In this document: positions 37,810 through 46,434 of the stretch, piece after piece
Layout: every line of letters starts with the position of its first letter
How positions within the stretch are numbered: position 1 is the first letter of the stretch
Origin: Psychrobacter aestuarii
Lineage (GTDB): Bacteria; Pseudomonadota; Gammaproteobacteria; Pseudomonadales; Moraxellaceae
DNA length: 64,000 bases
Direction: 5' to 3'
Assembly: GCF_904846035.1 (NCBI RefSeq)
Contig: NZ_CAJGYT010000001.1
Span: forward strand, 682,001 to 746,000
Position numbers and translations under genes: made by a program
The notes under the pieces: model-generated
Databases searched by the model: none
What the model was told of the DNA's origin: nothing
Seen by the model: only the letters and a program-made list of their open reading frames with translations

Positions 37810-38562
37810 ATGGCGGCGACCTTCAGTCTGATTGGCACGATTGAGCCTTTTTTACATTGCAACCTAAAGCGCGGCGACTCTATTTATTGTGAAGCCAATG
37901 CCATGGTGATGATGGAATCGAACCTTGAGCTAAAAGGTAAGCTGCAAGGCGGCATTATGCAATCACTCATGCGCCGTTTTGCCAATGACGAGTCCTTATT
38001 CCAGCAAGAGATTGAAGCGGTACACGGCGAAGGAGACTGCCTGCTCGCCCCTACCCTTGATGGCGATATGCAAATCATTGAGGTCGGCGCGGCACAGTAC
38101 ACCCTAAGCGATGGCGCGTTTGTCGCCGCACAGCGTGACGTGCAAATTAATGCCAATATCCAGCGCAACCTTGGCGGCGCGGTATTCGGCGATACTGGCG
38201 GCTTTATGGTCATGCAGACCCAAGGACACGGGCAAGTGGTGGTCTCAGGCTTTGGCTCGTTGTTTGAGATTGAGGTCACGCCTGACAAAGATGTGATTAT
38301 TGATAATGGTCACGTCGTCTGCTGGGACTCACGCCTTGACTATCGCCTGTCGGTATCGACCAGTAAGAAAAAAGGCTTTATGGGCAATATCATCAACTCG
38401 GTGACCAGTGGCGAAGGGATGGTTTTGAACTTCTCAGGACACGGCAAGGTCATCATTTGCTCACGCAACCGCGACAGCTATCAAGGCTGGATTCAAAGCA
38501 TCCTCGGCAGTAGCTCAGGCGGACGCGGCGGCAACAGCAGCTTTTTAGACCAAATACTTTAA
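37810..38562 (+). CDS. AIM24/TIGR00266 family protein
   Basis: This 250-aa protein fits the AIM24 (DUF124) family of beta-helical proteins: GDSIYCEANAMVMMESNLELKG, GEGDCLLAPTLDGDMQIIEV, the repeated glycine-rich GAVFGDTGGFMVMQTQGHGQVVVSGFGS, and a Ser/Gly-rich C-terminus. Family members recur in ter gene clusters and are thought to act with TerD proteins at membranes; the biochemical role is unknown. There is no signal peptide. AAGGA lies about 10 nt before the ATG. It is probably co-transcribed with terZ, 47 bases downstream. Confidence 0.85.
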   Translation: MAATFSLIGTIEPFLHCNLKRGDSIYCEANAMVMMESNLELKGKLQGGIMQSLMRRFANDESLFQQEIEAVHGEGDCLLAPTLDGDMQIIEVGAAQYTLSDGAFVAAQRDVQINANIQRNLGGAVFGDTGGFMVMQTQGHGQVVVSGFGSLFEIEVTPDKDVIIDNGHVVCWDSRLDYRLSVSTSKKKGFMGNIINSVTSGEGMVLNFSGHGKVIICSRNRDSYQGWIQSILGSSSGGRGGNSSFLDQIL

Positions 38563-38609
38563 TACCCTCTTTTGACTATGACACATTATTAATTATAAGG
38601 ATAAAACAG

Positions 38610-39218
38610 ATGGCAGTCAGCTTACAAAAAGGACAAAAAATCTCGCTGAGTAAAGAAGCGGGCGGGAACTTAACCAAGGTAAAACTGGGTCTTGGCTGGG
38701 ATGTGGCAGGCGCTGAGCCCAGCAAGCAAGGCGGCTTTTTGGGCAAGCTATTCGGTGGCGGCGGCGGTGGCAAATCGATTGATTTGGACGCCTCATGCAT
38801 CATGTTCGATGCCAATAAACAAGTAATCGATACCGTTTGGTTCCGTCAGCTACAGTCTAATGACGGCAGCGTATTACACACAGGTGACAACCGTACAGGC
38901 GACGGTGATGGCGATGATGAGGTCATCAATGTGGACTTATCAGCGATTCCTGCGCAAGTGACCTCACTGGTCTTTACCGTCAATAGCTTTACAGGTCAGA
39001 CCTTTGACAGCGTTGCCAATGCGTTTTGTCGTCTGGTGAATGCCGACAACAACCAAGAAGTCGCACGATACAACCTATCGGCGCAAGGCGGTCATACCGC
39101 GATGATTATGGCCAAGGTCTATCGTCACAACAACGAATGGAAAATGCACGCTATCGGTGAAGCGGCGAAAGGTCGTACCTTCCACGACTTGCTACCCGCA
39201 GTAACGCCGCACGCGTAA
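38610..39218 (+). CDS. terZ: TerD family protein, TerZ-like
   Basis: This 202-aa TerD-domain protein differs from the TerD/TerE pair. It has a glycine-rich insertion (GGFLGKLFGGGGGGK, about 41-55), then IDLDASCIMFDANKQVIDTVWFRQL, GDNRTGDGDGDDE, FTVNSFTGQTFDSVANAFCRLV and a C-terminal GRTFHDLL. VWFRQL and NSF-GQTF mark it as TerZ-type. It is the last plus-strand gene of the first arm and ends at a terminator shared with the convergent terA. Confidence 0.9.
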   Translation: MAVSLQKGQKISLSKEAGGNLTKVKLGLGWDVAGAEPSKQGGFLGKLFGGGGGGKSIDLDASCIMFDANKQVIDTVWFRQLQSNDGSVLHTGDNRTGDGDGDDEVINVDLSAIPAQVTSLVFTVNSFTGQTFDSVANAFCRLVNADNNQEVARYNLSAQGGHTAMIMAKVYRHNNEWKMHAIGEAAKGRTFHDLLPAVTPHA

Positions 39219-39240
39219 CATGTGCGATAGTAAAAACACG

Positions 39241-39272
39241 AAAAAGCCCACCAGCTACGGTGGGCTTTTTTT
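39241..39272. terminator. Bidirectional terminator, terZ / terA
   Basis: An A5 run, GCCCACC (39246-39252) paired with GGTGGGC (39259-39265) around AGCTAC, then a T7 run. It serves both convergent ter transcripts. Confidence 0.94.
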
Positions 39273-39326
39273 GGTCGGCTGCTTGTGTTATCTACATTTT
39301 GTAGAACACTTTATACAAGCTGATGG

Positions 39327-40592
39327 CTATTTTCTACCGCGCTTCCACTGAAAGCCCCAGCCAAACGCTTGGTCCATCTCTTGATGCCCTGCAAAGTAGC
39401 GGTTGATGCGCTCGACATTGATGCTGCCGTTTTGATTGACCAAGCGCGCGATGGCACACATGGGCAGATTGCCCGCGCCTTCTGTCAAGCGCGTCTCAAT
39501 CGGCGGCTGTTCAGGCACGTGAATGGTCACCGCGCCATCGGTTTTTGCCCAGTTGGGTACGCCTTGATAAATAAAGGCAAAAATAAAGACTTCTTTGATG
39601 TTTGCCCACTGTGCCCCGTTGATGTCCAGCCATTCGCCCGTTTTGTTTTGTCCTGTGCGGTCGTCAGCGCGCAGGCAGACATACGGCGGCGCGTTTAATT
39701 GCCCAAAACGGTCACCCAAAGCCTGAATCAAGGTTTTTTCGCCATTTGCCAGATGCACCATCGCCCCGACATCCAAATCAATATTTTGCCCTTTGCTTAG
39801 ATGCTGGCTAAATAAATCAGAGAGCAGTCCTTTTTTGGGCGCTGGGCTGCTGTTTTGGTTACCCGTATCGCCTTGCTGATTCCAGTTTAGGTTAACCGCG
39901 ATTTTACCAAAGTTGTCGCGTTTTTTTAGATTGATGCTCGATTGCGATTTGGTCAGGCTGATTTTGTTTAAATTGATGCTGCTGGGCGCGGCGCTCGGTA
40001 TCGGCGGCGGTGTAGGTGCGCTGTTTTGACCTGCATTTTGATTTACATTTTGGCTCGTATTTTGAGTATGGTTTTGATTGGCTTGGCTGGGTGCGTCATC
40101 GGCAATCTCGACGCCAAAGTGCTCGGACAACGGCTTTAACCCGCCATTAAACCCTTGGGCAATAAAGCGAAATTTCCACGCGCCTTGACGGCGGTAGCAT
40201 TCAGCCAAAATGATGGCTTTTTCTTCGCGCCCTACGGCAGGCAATGTGGCGCTGAGCAGCTGCTGATTGCCTGCGATGACCTGAATCTCAACGTCACCGA
40301 TTTGCGCCAAGGGCTTGTCGTTTGAAAAAGCCAAGGCAATTTTTTCAATAGCGCTTGGCTGCGCGGCCAAATCAATGTCGAAGTACCCATCGCTGTCATG
40401 ACCGCGAAAACTGACGCTGCCATCATCGCTGCGCTTTTGCCCATAAAACACCATATCGCCATCACCACGTACTTTGCCAGTACTGGCCAAACGGTAGGCG
40501 GCGCAGTCAATCGGGGCGTTACTCAAGATACGCACGCTGATGGGTTGCGTCGGTAAGGGTGCGTTGGCACCTGCGACTAAGCTTTGGCTCAT
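39327..40592 (-). CDS. terA: TerA-like protein, two TerD-type domains
   Basis: This 421-aa protein has an N-terminal TerD-like domain (about 15-168, with AECYRRQGAWKFRFIAQGFNGGL), a low-complexity Asn/Gln-rich then Pro-rich linker (about 175-208) and a C-terminal TerA domain (about 210-421: KIAVNLNWNQQ, IDLDVGAMVHLANGEK, ADDRTGQNKTGEWL, EVFIFAFIYQG). The calcium loop is degenerate in both domains, as is usual for TerA. AGGACGAG precedes the ATG. It is transcribed opposite to the rest of the island and diverges from the five-gene metabolic arm. Confidence 0.88.
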   Translation of the reverse strand: MSQSLVAGANAPLPTQPISVRILSNAPIDCAAYRLASTGKVRGDGDMVFYGQKRSDDGSVSFRGHDSDGYFDIDLAAQPSAIEKIALAFSNDKPLAQIGDVEIQVIAGNQQLLSATLPAVGREEKAIILAECYRRQGAWKFRFIAQGFNGGLKPLSEHFGVEIADDAPSQANQNHTQNTSQNVNQNAGQNSAPTPPPIPSAAPSSINLNKISLTKSQSSINLKKRDNFGKIAVNLNWNQQGDTGNQNSSPAPKKGLLSDLFSQHLSKGQNIDLDVGAMVHLANGEKTLIQALGDRFGQLNAPPYVCLRADDRTGQNKTGEWLDINGAQWANIKEVFIFAFIYQGVPNWAKTDGAVTIHVPEQPPIETRLTEGAGNLPMCAIARLVNQNGSINVERINRYFAGHQEMDQAFGWGFQWKRGRK

Positions 40593-40891
40593 AATCTCGT
40601 CCTATTTGTCTGTATTTATCCTATAAAAATGCGGCGGTGCTCTACTCTACTGACTCAGCAGTCGTGCGCCACCATGGACAGCAGCAAAGGCACATGCTGC
40701 TTTGACTATAACAAAATACACGCCAGCGTACCTACTGTTATTGGCTTTTTTGTCAAAATCCAATGCACGCCGCCGCCCGCTACTGGCAGCGCCATCTTAT
40801 TGATTGCGGGCACTGCACCAAGCTGCTACTATCGTCGCTACAGCGCTGATAAAGCGCTTTTACTGTTTGTTTTTTTAGGAATGACTCATTT
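40593..40891. other. Divergent regulatory region, terA / ATP-grasp operon
   Basis: About 300 bases hold two divergent promoters. On the minus strand TATAGG sits near terA. On the plus strand I see TTGACT/TATAAC-like sequences around 40704-40714 without good spacing, and a palindromic hairpin AGCGCT-GATAA-AGCGCT (40841-40857) 35 nt before the ATP-grasp ATG. No gene was found here. Confidence 0.4.
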
Positions 40892-41977
40892 ATGGACGAC
40901 ACTGCTGCCAAACCCTTGCGACCTGCCGTTTGGCTGGCTGAGGCGCAATCTAGCCAGCGCGATATGTTAGAGAGCCTACAGCTGTTAAAGGTGCAGACGG
41001 GCGCTGATTTTGAGATTATCGCCTCCCATCGCAGTGAGCGTCCTGAGATTTTTGAGTTTGCGGACACCGTGTACTATGAGCCTATCGATGAGACGCCGCG
41101 CTGGCAGTTCGTGCTTGATAAGGCGATTCAGCACAATGTCAAAGTGCTGTTGACGGGACGCAATGGTCATGAGTACGAAGCCGAGCGTGAGGCCTTTACC
41201 CAAGCAGGCATCCGTCTGTTGACAGGGGCGCTGAGCGTCGAGGATTTGGCCGATATCGAGGACAAGTTTGCGTTTACGCAGCGCTGCAAAACAGCGGGCA
41301 TTGCGGTCGCCGACAGCTGGCGCTTTGATACCGCCGCTGAGCTGAATGACTTGCTGAGTGAGCACGGCGGTCAGCCCTTGTGCGTCAAGCCGATTGTGGG
41401 TATTTTTGCCCAAGGGTTTTGGCGTCTTGACAGCGAACGCGCGGCGGACACGCGCTGGGACAGCTTTGAGCATCTGTACTATACCGAAGAGAAAAAAATC
41501 ACCACCGAGCAGTTTGTTTCCGCTTATACACACAGCGATATGGTGCAGACGCGCCCAATCCCAATGCTGCTGATGCCCTATTTAGATGGGCAAGAATATT
41601 CGATTGATATCGTCTGCGAAGCGGGTGAAGTGCTGGCAGCCATCACCCGCTATAAGACAGGCAAAATCCAGCATATCGGCTATGACGACGCTGTGATGAG
41701 CGTGGTCAAAACCTTGATTCGCGAATTTGGCTGCGATGGTATCGTGAGCGTCCAGACCAAAGCCGACAAAGCGGATGACGAAGGGCGTCACCATGTGCTC
41801 GAAATCAACAGCCGCCCGTCTGGCGGCATCGGCTATACCAATCACAGCGGACTTGACTTGACGCAAGTGGCCTTTGCCTATTGGCTCGGTCTGAGCGACA
41901 AACCGATACTTGATGACGTCAGCACACGCATCACCTCCTGCCAAGTACGCTCAATTATGGTGAGTGTGAAGATATAA
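40892..41977 (+). CDS. Ter-associated ATP-grasp enzyme
   Basis: This 361-aa protein has an ATP-grasp fold of the carbamoyl-phosphate synthase/biotin carboxylase type. Features are CVKPIVGIFAQGF with the ATP-binding lysine (Lys166), LLMPYLDGQEYSIDIV (about 226-241) and the metal-binding LEINSRPSGGIGYT (about 312-325). It should ligate a carboxylate to an amine or thiol with ATP. It opens a five-gene plus-strand operon conserved with terD genes in other bacteria. The actual substrate is unknown. AGGAATGAC lies rather far (about 9-11 nt) upstream of the ATG. Confidence 0.88.
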   Translation: MDDTAAKPLRPAVWLAEAQSSQRDMLESLQLLKVQTGADFEIIASHRSERPEIFEFADTVYYEPIDETPRWQFVLDKAIQHNVKVLLTGRNGHEYEAEREAFTQAGIRLLTGALSVEDLADIEDKFAFTQRCKTAGIAVADSWRFDTAAELNDLLSEHGGQPLCVKPIVGIFAQGFWRLDSERAADTRWDSFEHLYYTEEKKITTEQFVSAYTHSDMVQTRPIPMLLMPYLDGQEYSIDIVCEAGEVLAAITRYKTGKIQHIGYDDAVMSVVKTLIREFGCDGIVSVQTKADKADDEGRHHVLEINSRPSGGIGYTNHSGLDLTQVAFAYWLGLSDKPILDDVSTRITSCQVRSIMVSVKI

Positions 41978-42050
41978 AGCGTGCTTTACGCTGTCTCATC
42001 ACACGCACTTAAAGAATAAATACCCTCTGTAATACAGCCTTATCGCCTCT

Positions 42051-43337
42051 ATGGACAACCGCTTTATAATGACCGAACACGACCACGCCTCCCCCACACA
42101 CCAGCATCAAGTCACCCTACCACGCGGGACATTGCAGCTGTCTTATCGCATCTGTGATCCCCAAACGGTGGCAGATGCGCCTTACCAGCTCGATGATTTA
42201 CTTGGCTTTGCGCAGCGTATTAACCCAAAACGCGCGTTTTTGTTTGTCTCCAAAGTTTTGGGGCGGCATATCCCCGTTGTGCCCAGCACCATGCGCCGCA
42301 GTTTCACGGATTTGGCAAATGCCATTCCTGATGACTTGCCCGAGCCGATTGTGGTGGTGGGCATGGCGGAGACGGCGGGCGGCTTGTCTGCAGGCGTACA
42401 TAGCGCCTTGCAAACGCGCTATCCCAATGCTTTGTTATTAAACTCCACCCGCCACGCGCAGGCGGACGCGACCTTGCTGACCACCTTTAGCGAAGACCAC
42501 AGTCACGCCAGCCGTCACTTGCTGTACCAAAGCAATGACCCTGAGGTGCAAGCGCAGCTTTTTGCCAGTAAAACCTTGATTATGGTCGATGACGAGGCAT
42601 CAACAGGCAACACCTGTATTAACGTGGTCAATGCACTGCGGCAAGCAGGTTTGAGCGCTCTTGAGCAAGTTCATCTGACCACGCTGGTCGATTGGTCATT
42701 AGGGCAGGCGGCGATGGATGAGATGCTGGCGGACAAGCTGGCAGGCATCGCTTTTTATCGCCATCATTTATTATCAGGCGCGTGGCAATGGCAAGACGCG
42801 CCGAACCCGCCTGCCATCACCATGCCAAGCGTGGACACCACCGATGCAGGCAGCCAGCCCCTGTTACCGACGGGGCTGTGGGGACGCCTGCCCACGCACG
42901 ACAGCCGCGCTGGGTTTCAGAGCTATGTGACGCAGTTTCAGGCGCAGTTTGCGCAGTATAGTGGCAGTGCTTCTTTTGAGAGTACCAAGCTGCCACAGCG
43001 CATTTTGGTGCTAGGCAGCAATGAGTTTGTGTGGTTGCCATTTTTATTGGCAGAATGGTTAAGTCAGCAAGCAAGTGACAGTGAGGTAAAGTTCTCCGCC
43101 CTCACCCGCTCACCCATTGCGCTCGGCGGCGCGATTGAATGTATGCTCTCTTTTCAGGACAATTACGGTCTTGGCATGACCAATTTTGTGTACAACGTCG
43201 ACTCCAAGGCGTGGGACTTGATTGTACTATGTATTGAGACGCCGCCCGATAGTGTCGATGCGCTGTGGTCAGATTTGGACAATGTGCTGGTGCTCAGCCC
43301 CGCCACCTGTGACGCGTCATCATTTAAAAGAGCTTAA
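42051..43337 (+). CDS. Ter-associated phosphoribosyltransferase with TRSP domain
   Basis: This 428-aa protein has an orotate-PRTase-like domain (about 20-230) with the PRPP-binding loop MVDDEASTGNT (178-188) and VVVGMAETAGGLSAGVH, then a spacer and a C-terminal TRSP domain (about 295-425: RILVLGSNEFVWLPFLLAEWL, FSALTRSPIALGGAIE). This domain pair is characteristic of ter metabolic operons. It would transfer ribose-5-phosphate from PRPP to a base-like acceptor. The start could also be the ATG at 42069; neither has a strong ribosome-binding site. The HAD gene begins 5 nt after its stop. Confidence 0.87.
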   Translation: MDNRFIMTEHDHASPTHQHQVTLPRGTLQLSYRICDPQTVADAPYQLDDLLGFAQRINPKRAFLFVSKVLGRHIPVVPSTMRRSFTDLANAIPDDLPEPIVVVGMAETAGGLSAGVHSALQTRYPNALLLNSTRHAQADATLLTTFSEDHSHASRHLLYQSNDPEVQAQLFASKTLIMVDDEASTGNTCINVVNALRQAGLSALEQVHLTTLVDWSLGQAAMDEMLADKLAGIAFYRHHLLSGAWQWQDAPNPPAITMPSVDTTDAGSQPLLPTGLWGRLPTHDSRAGFQSYVTQFQAQFAQYSGSASFESTKLPQRILVLGSNEFVWLPFLLAEWLSQQASDSEVKFSALTRSPIALGGAIECMLSFQDNYGLGMTNFVYNVDSKAWDLIVLCIETPPDSVDALWSDLDNVLVLSPATCDASSFKRA

Positions 43338-43341
43338 TATC

Positions 43342-44157
43342 ATGCCTGATACCGCCCTATTTTTTACCCCTGATGCCACGATTATCAAGCCCTATGCGCT
43401 GATGGATTTGGACGACACCTTGTTTCAGACCATGCGGAAGATTGACGCGTGGGACATTCCGACCACCGCCGCCGATGATTTGGTATGCGCTTCGGTCAAC
43501 CGCGACGGCGAGCCATTAAGCTTTATGAGCGCGCGGCAAGCGGCGTTTTTTAATTGGCTGCTGCACAGTACTGATCTGATTGTGGTGACCGCGCGCGATA
43601 CAGACGAGATTCAGCGCGTAAGACTGCCCTTTAGTAGCTGGCAAGTGCTGACCCATGGCGCAGTAATTATGACGCCAGACCGTCAGATGCTGCCCACGTG
43701 GGCAGCGCAAATGCACCAAACCTTAATAGCTTTGCAACATAAAATCCGTGCAATACAAGCGCACTTGCAGCACGCCCAACCTACGCTGCGGGTGCGCTTG
43801 CACAGTGACCGCTTTTGTGATGAGCACTTGGTCATTTATATTTCTATTAAGCATCCAGACAAAGACCATGACGCCCTAAAGACATTGGCACAAACTTTGC
43901 CACAGCAAATTGATAATTTTGCCCAAGATTTTTATGTGCATGTGAATGCCAATAATTTGGCGATACTGCCGCACGCGGTACATAAAAAGCACGCGGTGCA
44001 GTTTTTATTAGACCAGCATTTAGAGCCGCGCCGACCAAGCTTTGGCTTTGGCGACAGCTTGGCAGATGTGCCCTTTTTGCAGTGTTTGGACTGGTATGGC
44101 ACGCCAAGCCGTGGACAGCTGCACGAGCATCTACACACCTCATTGACCGACGAGTAA
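43342..44157 (+). CDS. Ter-associated HAD family hydrolase
   Basis: This 271-aa HAD-superfamily protein has motif I DLDDT (22-26), motif II VVTARDTDE (Thr83), a lysine in HKKHAVQFLL for motif III, and motif IV GFGDSLADVPF (Asp238, Asp242), so all catalytic positions are present. It should dephosphorylate a metabolite made by the neighbouring PRTases. The ATG has AAGAG about 9 nt upstream inside the end of the previous gene; a longer upstream frame overlaps that gene and is rejected. The spacing shows tight operon organisation. Confidence 0.88.
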   Translation: MPDTALFFTPDATIIKPYALMDLDDTLFQTMRKIDAWDIPTTAADDLVCASVNRDGEPLSFMSARQAAFFNWLLHSTDLIVVTARDTDEIQRVRLPFSSWQVLTHGAVIMTPDRQMLPTWAAQMHQTLIALQHKIRAIQAHLQHAQPTLRVRLHSDRFCDEHLVIYISIKHPDKDHDALKTLAQTLPQQIDNFAQDFYVHVNANNLAILPHAVHKKHAVQFLLDQHLEPRRPSFGFGDSLADVPFLQCLDWYGTPSRGQLHEHLHTSLTDE

Positions 44158-44164
44158 CTGATTC

Positions 44165-45340
44165 ATGACCATTGACCCTACTGCTGATGTCACCCCTTGT
44201 CTGTCTGGCTACGGCTCGGGCAGCTACCCTCAAGAGGATGTGACCTTGCTGCTTGACATCGTGGACAAAGACGCGATAAGTGATGTGCCCGTCGATAAAA
44301 AAGAAGCCTTGATACAAAGTGGACAGCGGCACTATTCAGACATGCTGACCTTGGAGCGCGCCCCAAGCGCCATACACGAGGCGCTGTACCAAGAGGCGCT
44401 GGACGCTGGCGGCGCGCGTATGGCGACGGATATTGCCAATCTGGCGCATACCTTGCACCAGCTGTTCGCTAATGATACCAGCGCACAGACGCCTTTGGTG
44501 TTAATCAGCTTGGTGCGTGCAGGTCTGCCTGTTGGGGTGTTGTTGCAGCGGGCGCTGCGTGACCGTGACGCAGATTACGCTTTGCCGAGCGTGCATTACG
44601 GCATGAGCATCATCCGCGACCGCGGTTTGGATGCGAACGCTTTGACGCAAATACTGACACAGCACAAAGGCAGCAAGCTGGTCTTTGTCGATGGCTGGAC
44701 AGGTAAAGGGGCGATTTATGGTGAGCTTGAGCGCAGCCTTGCCGCGTATCAAGACCCCGCGCACCCACATTTTGCCGCGATTTTTCATCAAGGCGCGGAT
44801 GTCGTGCCGCTATTGACCTTGGCTGACCCTGCGGGCGTGGCGTGGCTGTCAGCGAGTACGGACGACTGGCTGATACCCTCGGGACTACTCAACAGTACCG
44901 TCTCAGGGCTGGTGTCGCGCAGTCTGTATACCGCACCTGAAGCGGGCGTTCACCGTGCGGTGATGTATGACGATTTAAGCGAGCACGACCACAGCCGCGC
45001 TTTTATTGAACATATCGATGCACTGCGACCACAGCATAATGGGCTGCACCGCTTGCCAACCTATGACGCGCCGCGCTACAGTACCGCGTTGATTGTAAAA
45101 AAAATCGCCAGCGAGCAGCAGATTGACAACCCCAACCGCATCAAGCCCACCATCGCTGAGGCCACCCGCGCGATTTTGCGCCGTGACCCTGAGCAAGTAT
45201 TGCTCGCGAATGCTGAGCATCCAGACACCAAGCTGTTGCGGCATTTGTGCGCGCAACAGCGGATTACCGTGACCATAGCCGGCACAGAGATTTTACCTTA
45301 TCAAGCCATCACCATCATTAAATCGCGCAGCAAAGACTGA
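44165..45340 (+). CDS. StiP-type phosphoribosyltransferase with PELOTA-like domain
   Basis: This 391-aa protein is of the family annotated as cysteine protease StiP, reinterpreted by domain analysis as a PRTase. The N-terminal domain (about 20-290) includes GSGSYPQEDVTLLL, LVLISLVRAGLPVGVLLQRAL, SVHYGMSIIRDRGLD and the PRPP-loop-like VDGWTGKGA (175-183). The C-terminal region (about 325-391, TEATRAILRR...ILPYQAITIIKS) resembles a PELOTA RNA-binding fold. It starts 7 nt after the HAD stop. A protease role is not supported by visible catalytic residues. Confidence 0.84.
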   Translation: MTIDPTADVTPCLSGYGSGSYPQEDVTLLLDIVDKDAISDVPVDKKEALIQSGQRHYSDMLTLERAPSAIHEALYQEALDAGGARMATDIANLAHTLHQLFANDTSAQTPLVLISLVRAGLPVGVLLQRALRDRDADYALPSVHYGMSIIRDRGLDANALTQILTQHKGSKLVFVDGWTGKGAIYGELERSLAAYQDPAHPHFAAIFHQGADVVPLLTLADPAGVAWLSASTDDWLIPSGLLNSTVSGLVSRSLYTAPEAGVHRAVMYDDLSEHDHSRAFIEHIDALRPQHNGLHRLPTYDAPRYSTALIVKKIASEQQIDNPNRIKPTIAEATRAILRRDPEQVLLANAEHPDTKLLRHLCAQQRITVTIAGTEILPYQAITIIKSRSKD

Positions 45341-45397
45341 GCGTCTAGCGCTGCTGTTATTTTTTGATTGTATTGATTTACGAGACCACGGTTCATT

Positions 45398-46420
45398 ATG
45401 TCAGACACTTCTTTTTCAAGCTTTAGCCATCCCCAGTCTTATCTGCATCATGTGACCGAGCGCCATGACATCGTGCGTGCAGAGTCGCATCACCCCTATC
45501 AGCTGGGGGCGAGCCTATATATGCCCGCCACCCGCCAAGACATCTGGCAAGTGATTACGCGTGAAAAGCTTGGCAGTATCAACAGCATTATCATCTGTCT
45601 TGAAGACGCGGTCGGGCACAATGAAGTGGACTTTGCCCTTTCGCAGTTGACGTCATTGCTTGCGACGTGGGCGACGCGTATTCAGGCGCAAGGTGATGTG
45701 CCTGGGCGACCGTTGGTGTTCGTGCGTCCGCGCCACCCAACCATGCTCCAAGAGCTCGCCGACTGGCCCAATATCGGGCTGATTGATGGCTTTGTGCTGC
45801 CCAAGGTGGATATGTATCGGCTCTCAGATTGGCGTATTTCCTGCCAAAATCTGCCAGAAAAGCAGCTGTTGATGCCTACCCTTGAGACCGCCGCCTTGTT
45901 CGATGCGCATCACAATCAAGATTTGGCAATTGCCTTTAAAGAGGCTTTTCGTCAGCCTGTTTTTGCGCTGCGCATCGGTGGTAATGACTTGTTTTCGACC
46001 CTGCGCTTGCGCCGTCCCAAAGACAGCATCATTTACCAGACGCCTATCGGCACGCTCATCTATCAGATGCTTGGCTGTTTTGTGCCGCACGGTTTTTATT
46101 TGACCGCGCCTGTGTTTGAGTATCTTGAACAGCCAACGCTGTTTATGCAGGAGCTGACGCAGGATGTCAGCTTGGGTTTGGTGGGAAAAACGGTCATTCA
46201 TCCCAATCAGATTGCCTTGGTGCAGCAAGCCTTTGCCGTGCCTTTTGGGACGCTCGATGAGGCCAAAGCCATCTTAGATACTGAAGCCAAAGCGGTGTTT
46301 AAATACAACGACACCATGCTCGAGCCTGCCACCCACCGCGCGTGGGCAGAAGAAATTATTGAGCGTGCCAAGGTCTTTGGTACGCTCGATGACCACAGCG
46401 CGCCTCAGACCTATTTATAA
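45398..46420 (+). CDS. Ter-associated HpcH/HpaI (CitE-like) lyase
   Basis: This 340-aa TIM-barrel protein of the citrate-lyase-beta/HpcH aldolase group has SLYMPATRQDIW, the metal-binding glutamate in IIICLEDAVG, RPLVFVRPRHP, LLMPTLETAALF, FALRIGGNDLF and GLVGKTVIHPNQI. It is the version that co-occurs with terD genes. It would form or break a C-C bond next to a carboxylate. It is the fifth and last gene of the metabolic arm; only 14 bases separate its stop from the convergent hydrolase stop. Confidence 0.86.
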   Translation: MSDTSFSSFSHPQSYLHHVTERHDIVRAESHHPYQLGASLYMPATRQDIWQVITREKLGSINSIIICLEDAVGHNEVDFALSQLTSLLATWATRIQAQGDVPGRPLVFVRPRHPTMLQELADWPNIGLIDGFVLPKVDMYRLSDWRISCQNLPEKQLLMPTLETAALFDAHHNQDLAIAFKEAFRQPVFALRIGGNDLFSTLRLRRPKDSIIYQTPIGTLIYQMLGCFVPHGFYLTAPVFEYLEQPTLFMQELTQDVSLGLVGKTVIHPNQIALVQQAFAVPFGTLDEAKAILDTEAKAVFKYNDTMLEPATHRAWAEEIIERAKVFGTLDDHSAPQTYL

Positions 46421-46434
46421 ATCAGCACGCCACT

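Noticed and set aside
43222..43341. Longer HAD start overlapping the PRTase-TRSP gene
   Set aside because: It would overlap by 116 bases, gives Arg/Cys/Trp-rich sequence, and a better start with AAGAG lies 4 bases after the previous stop.
44501..44791. Antisense open frames inside the metabolic operon
   Set aside because: They shadow genes with clear domain motifs and show no ribosome-binding sites or family features.
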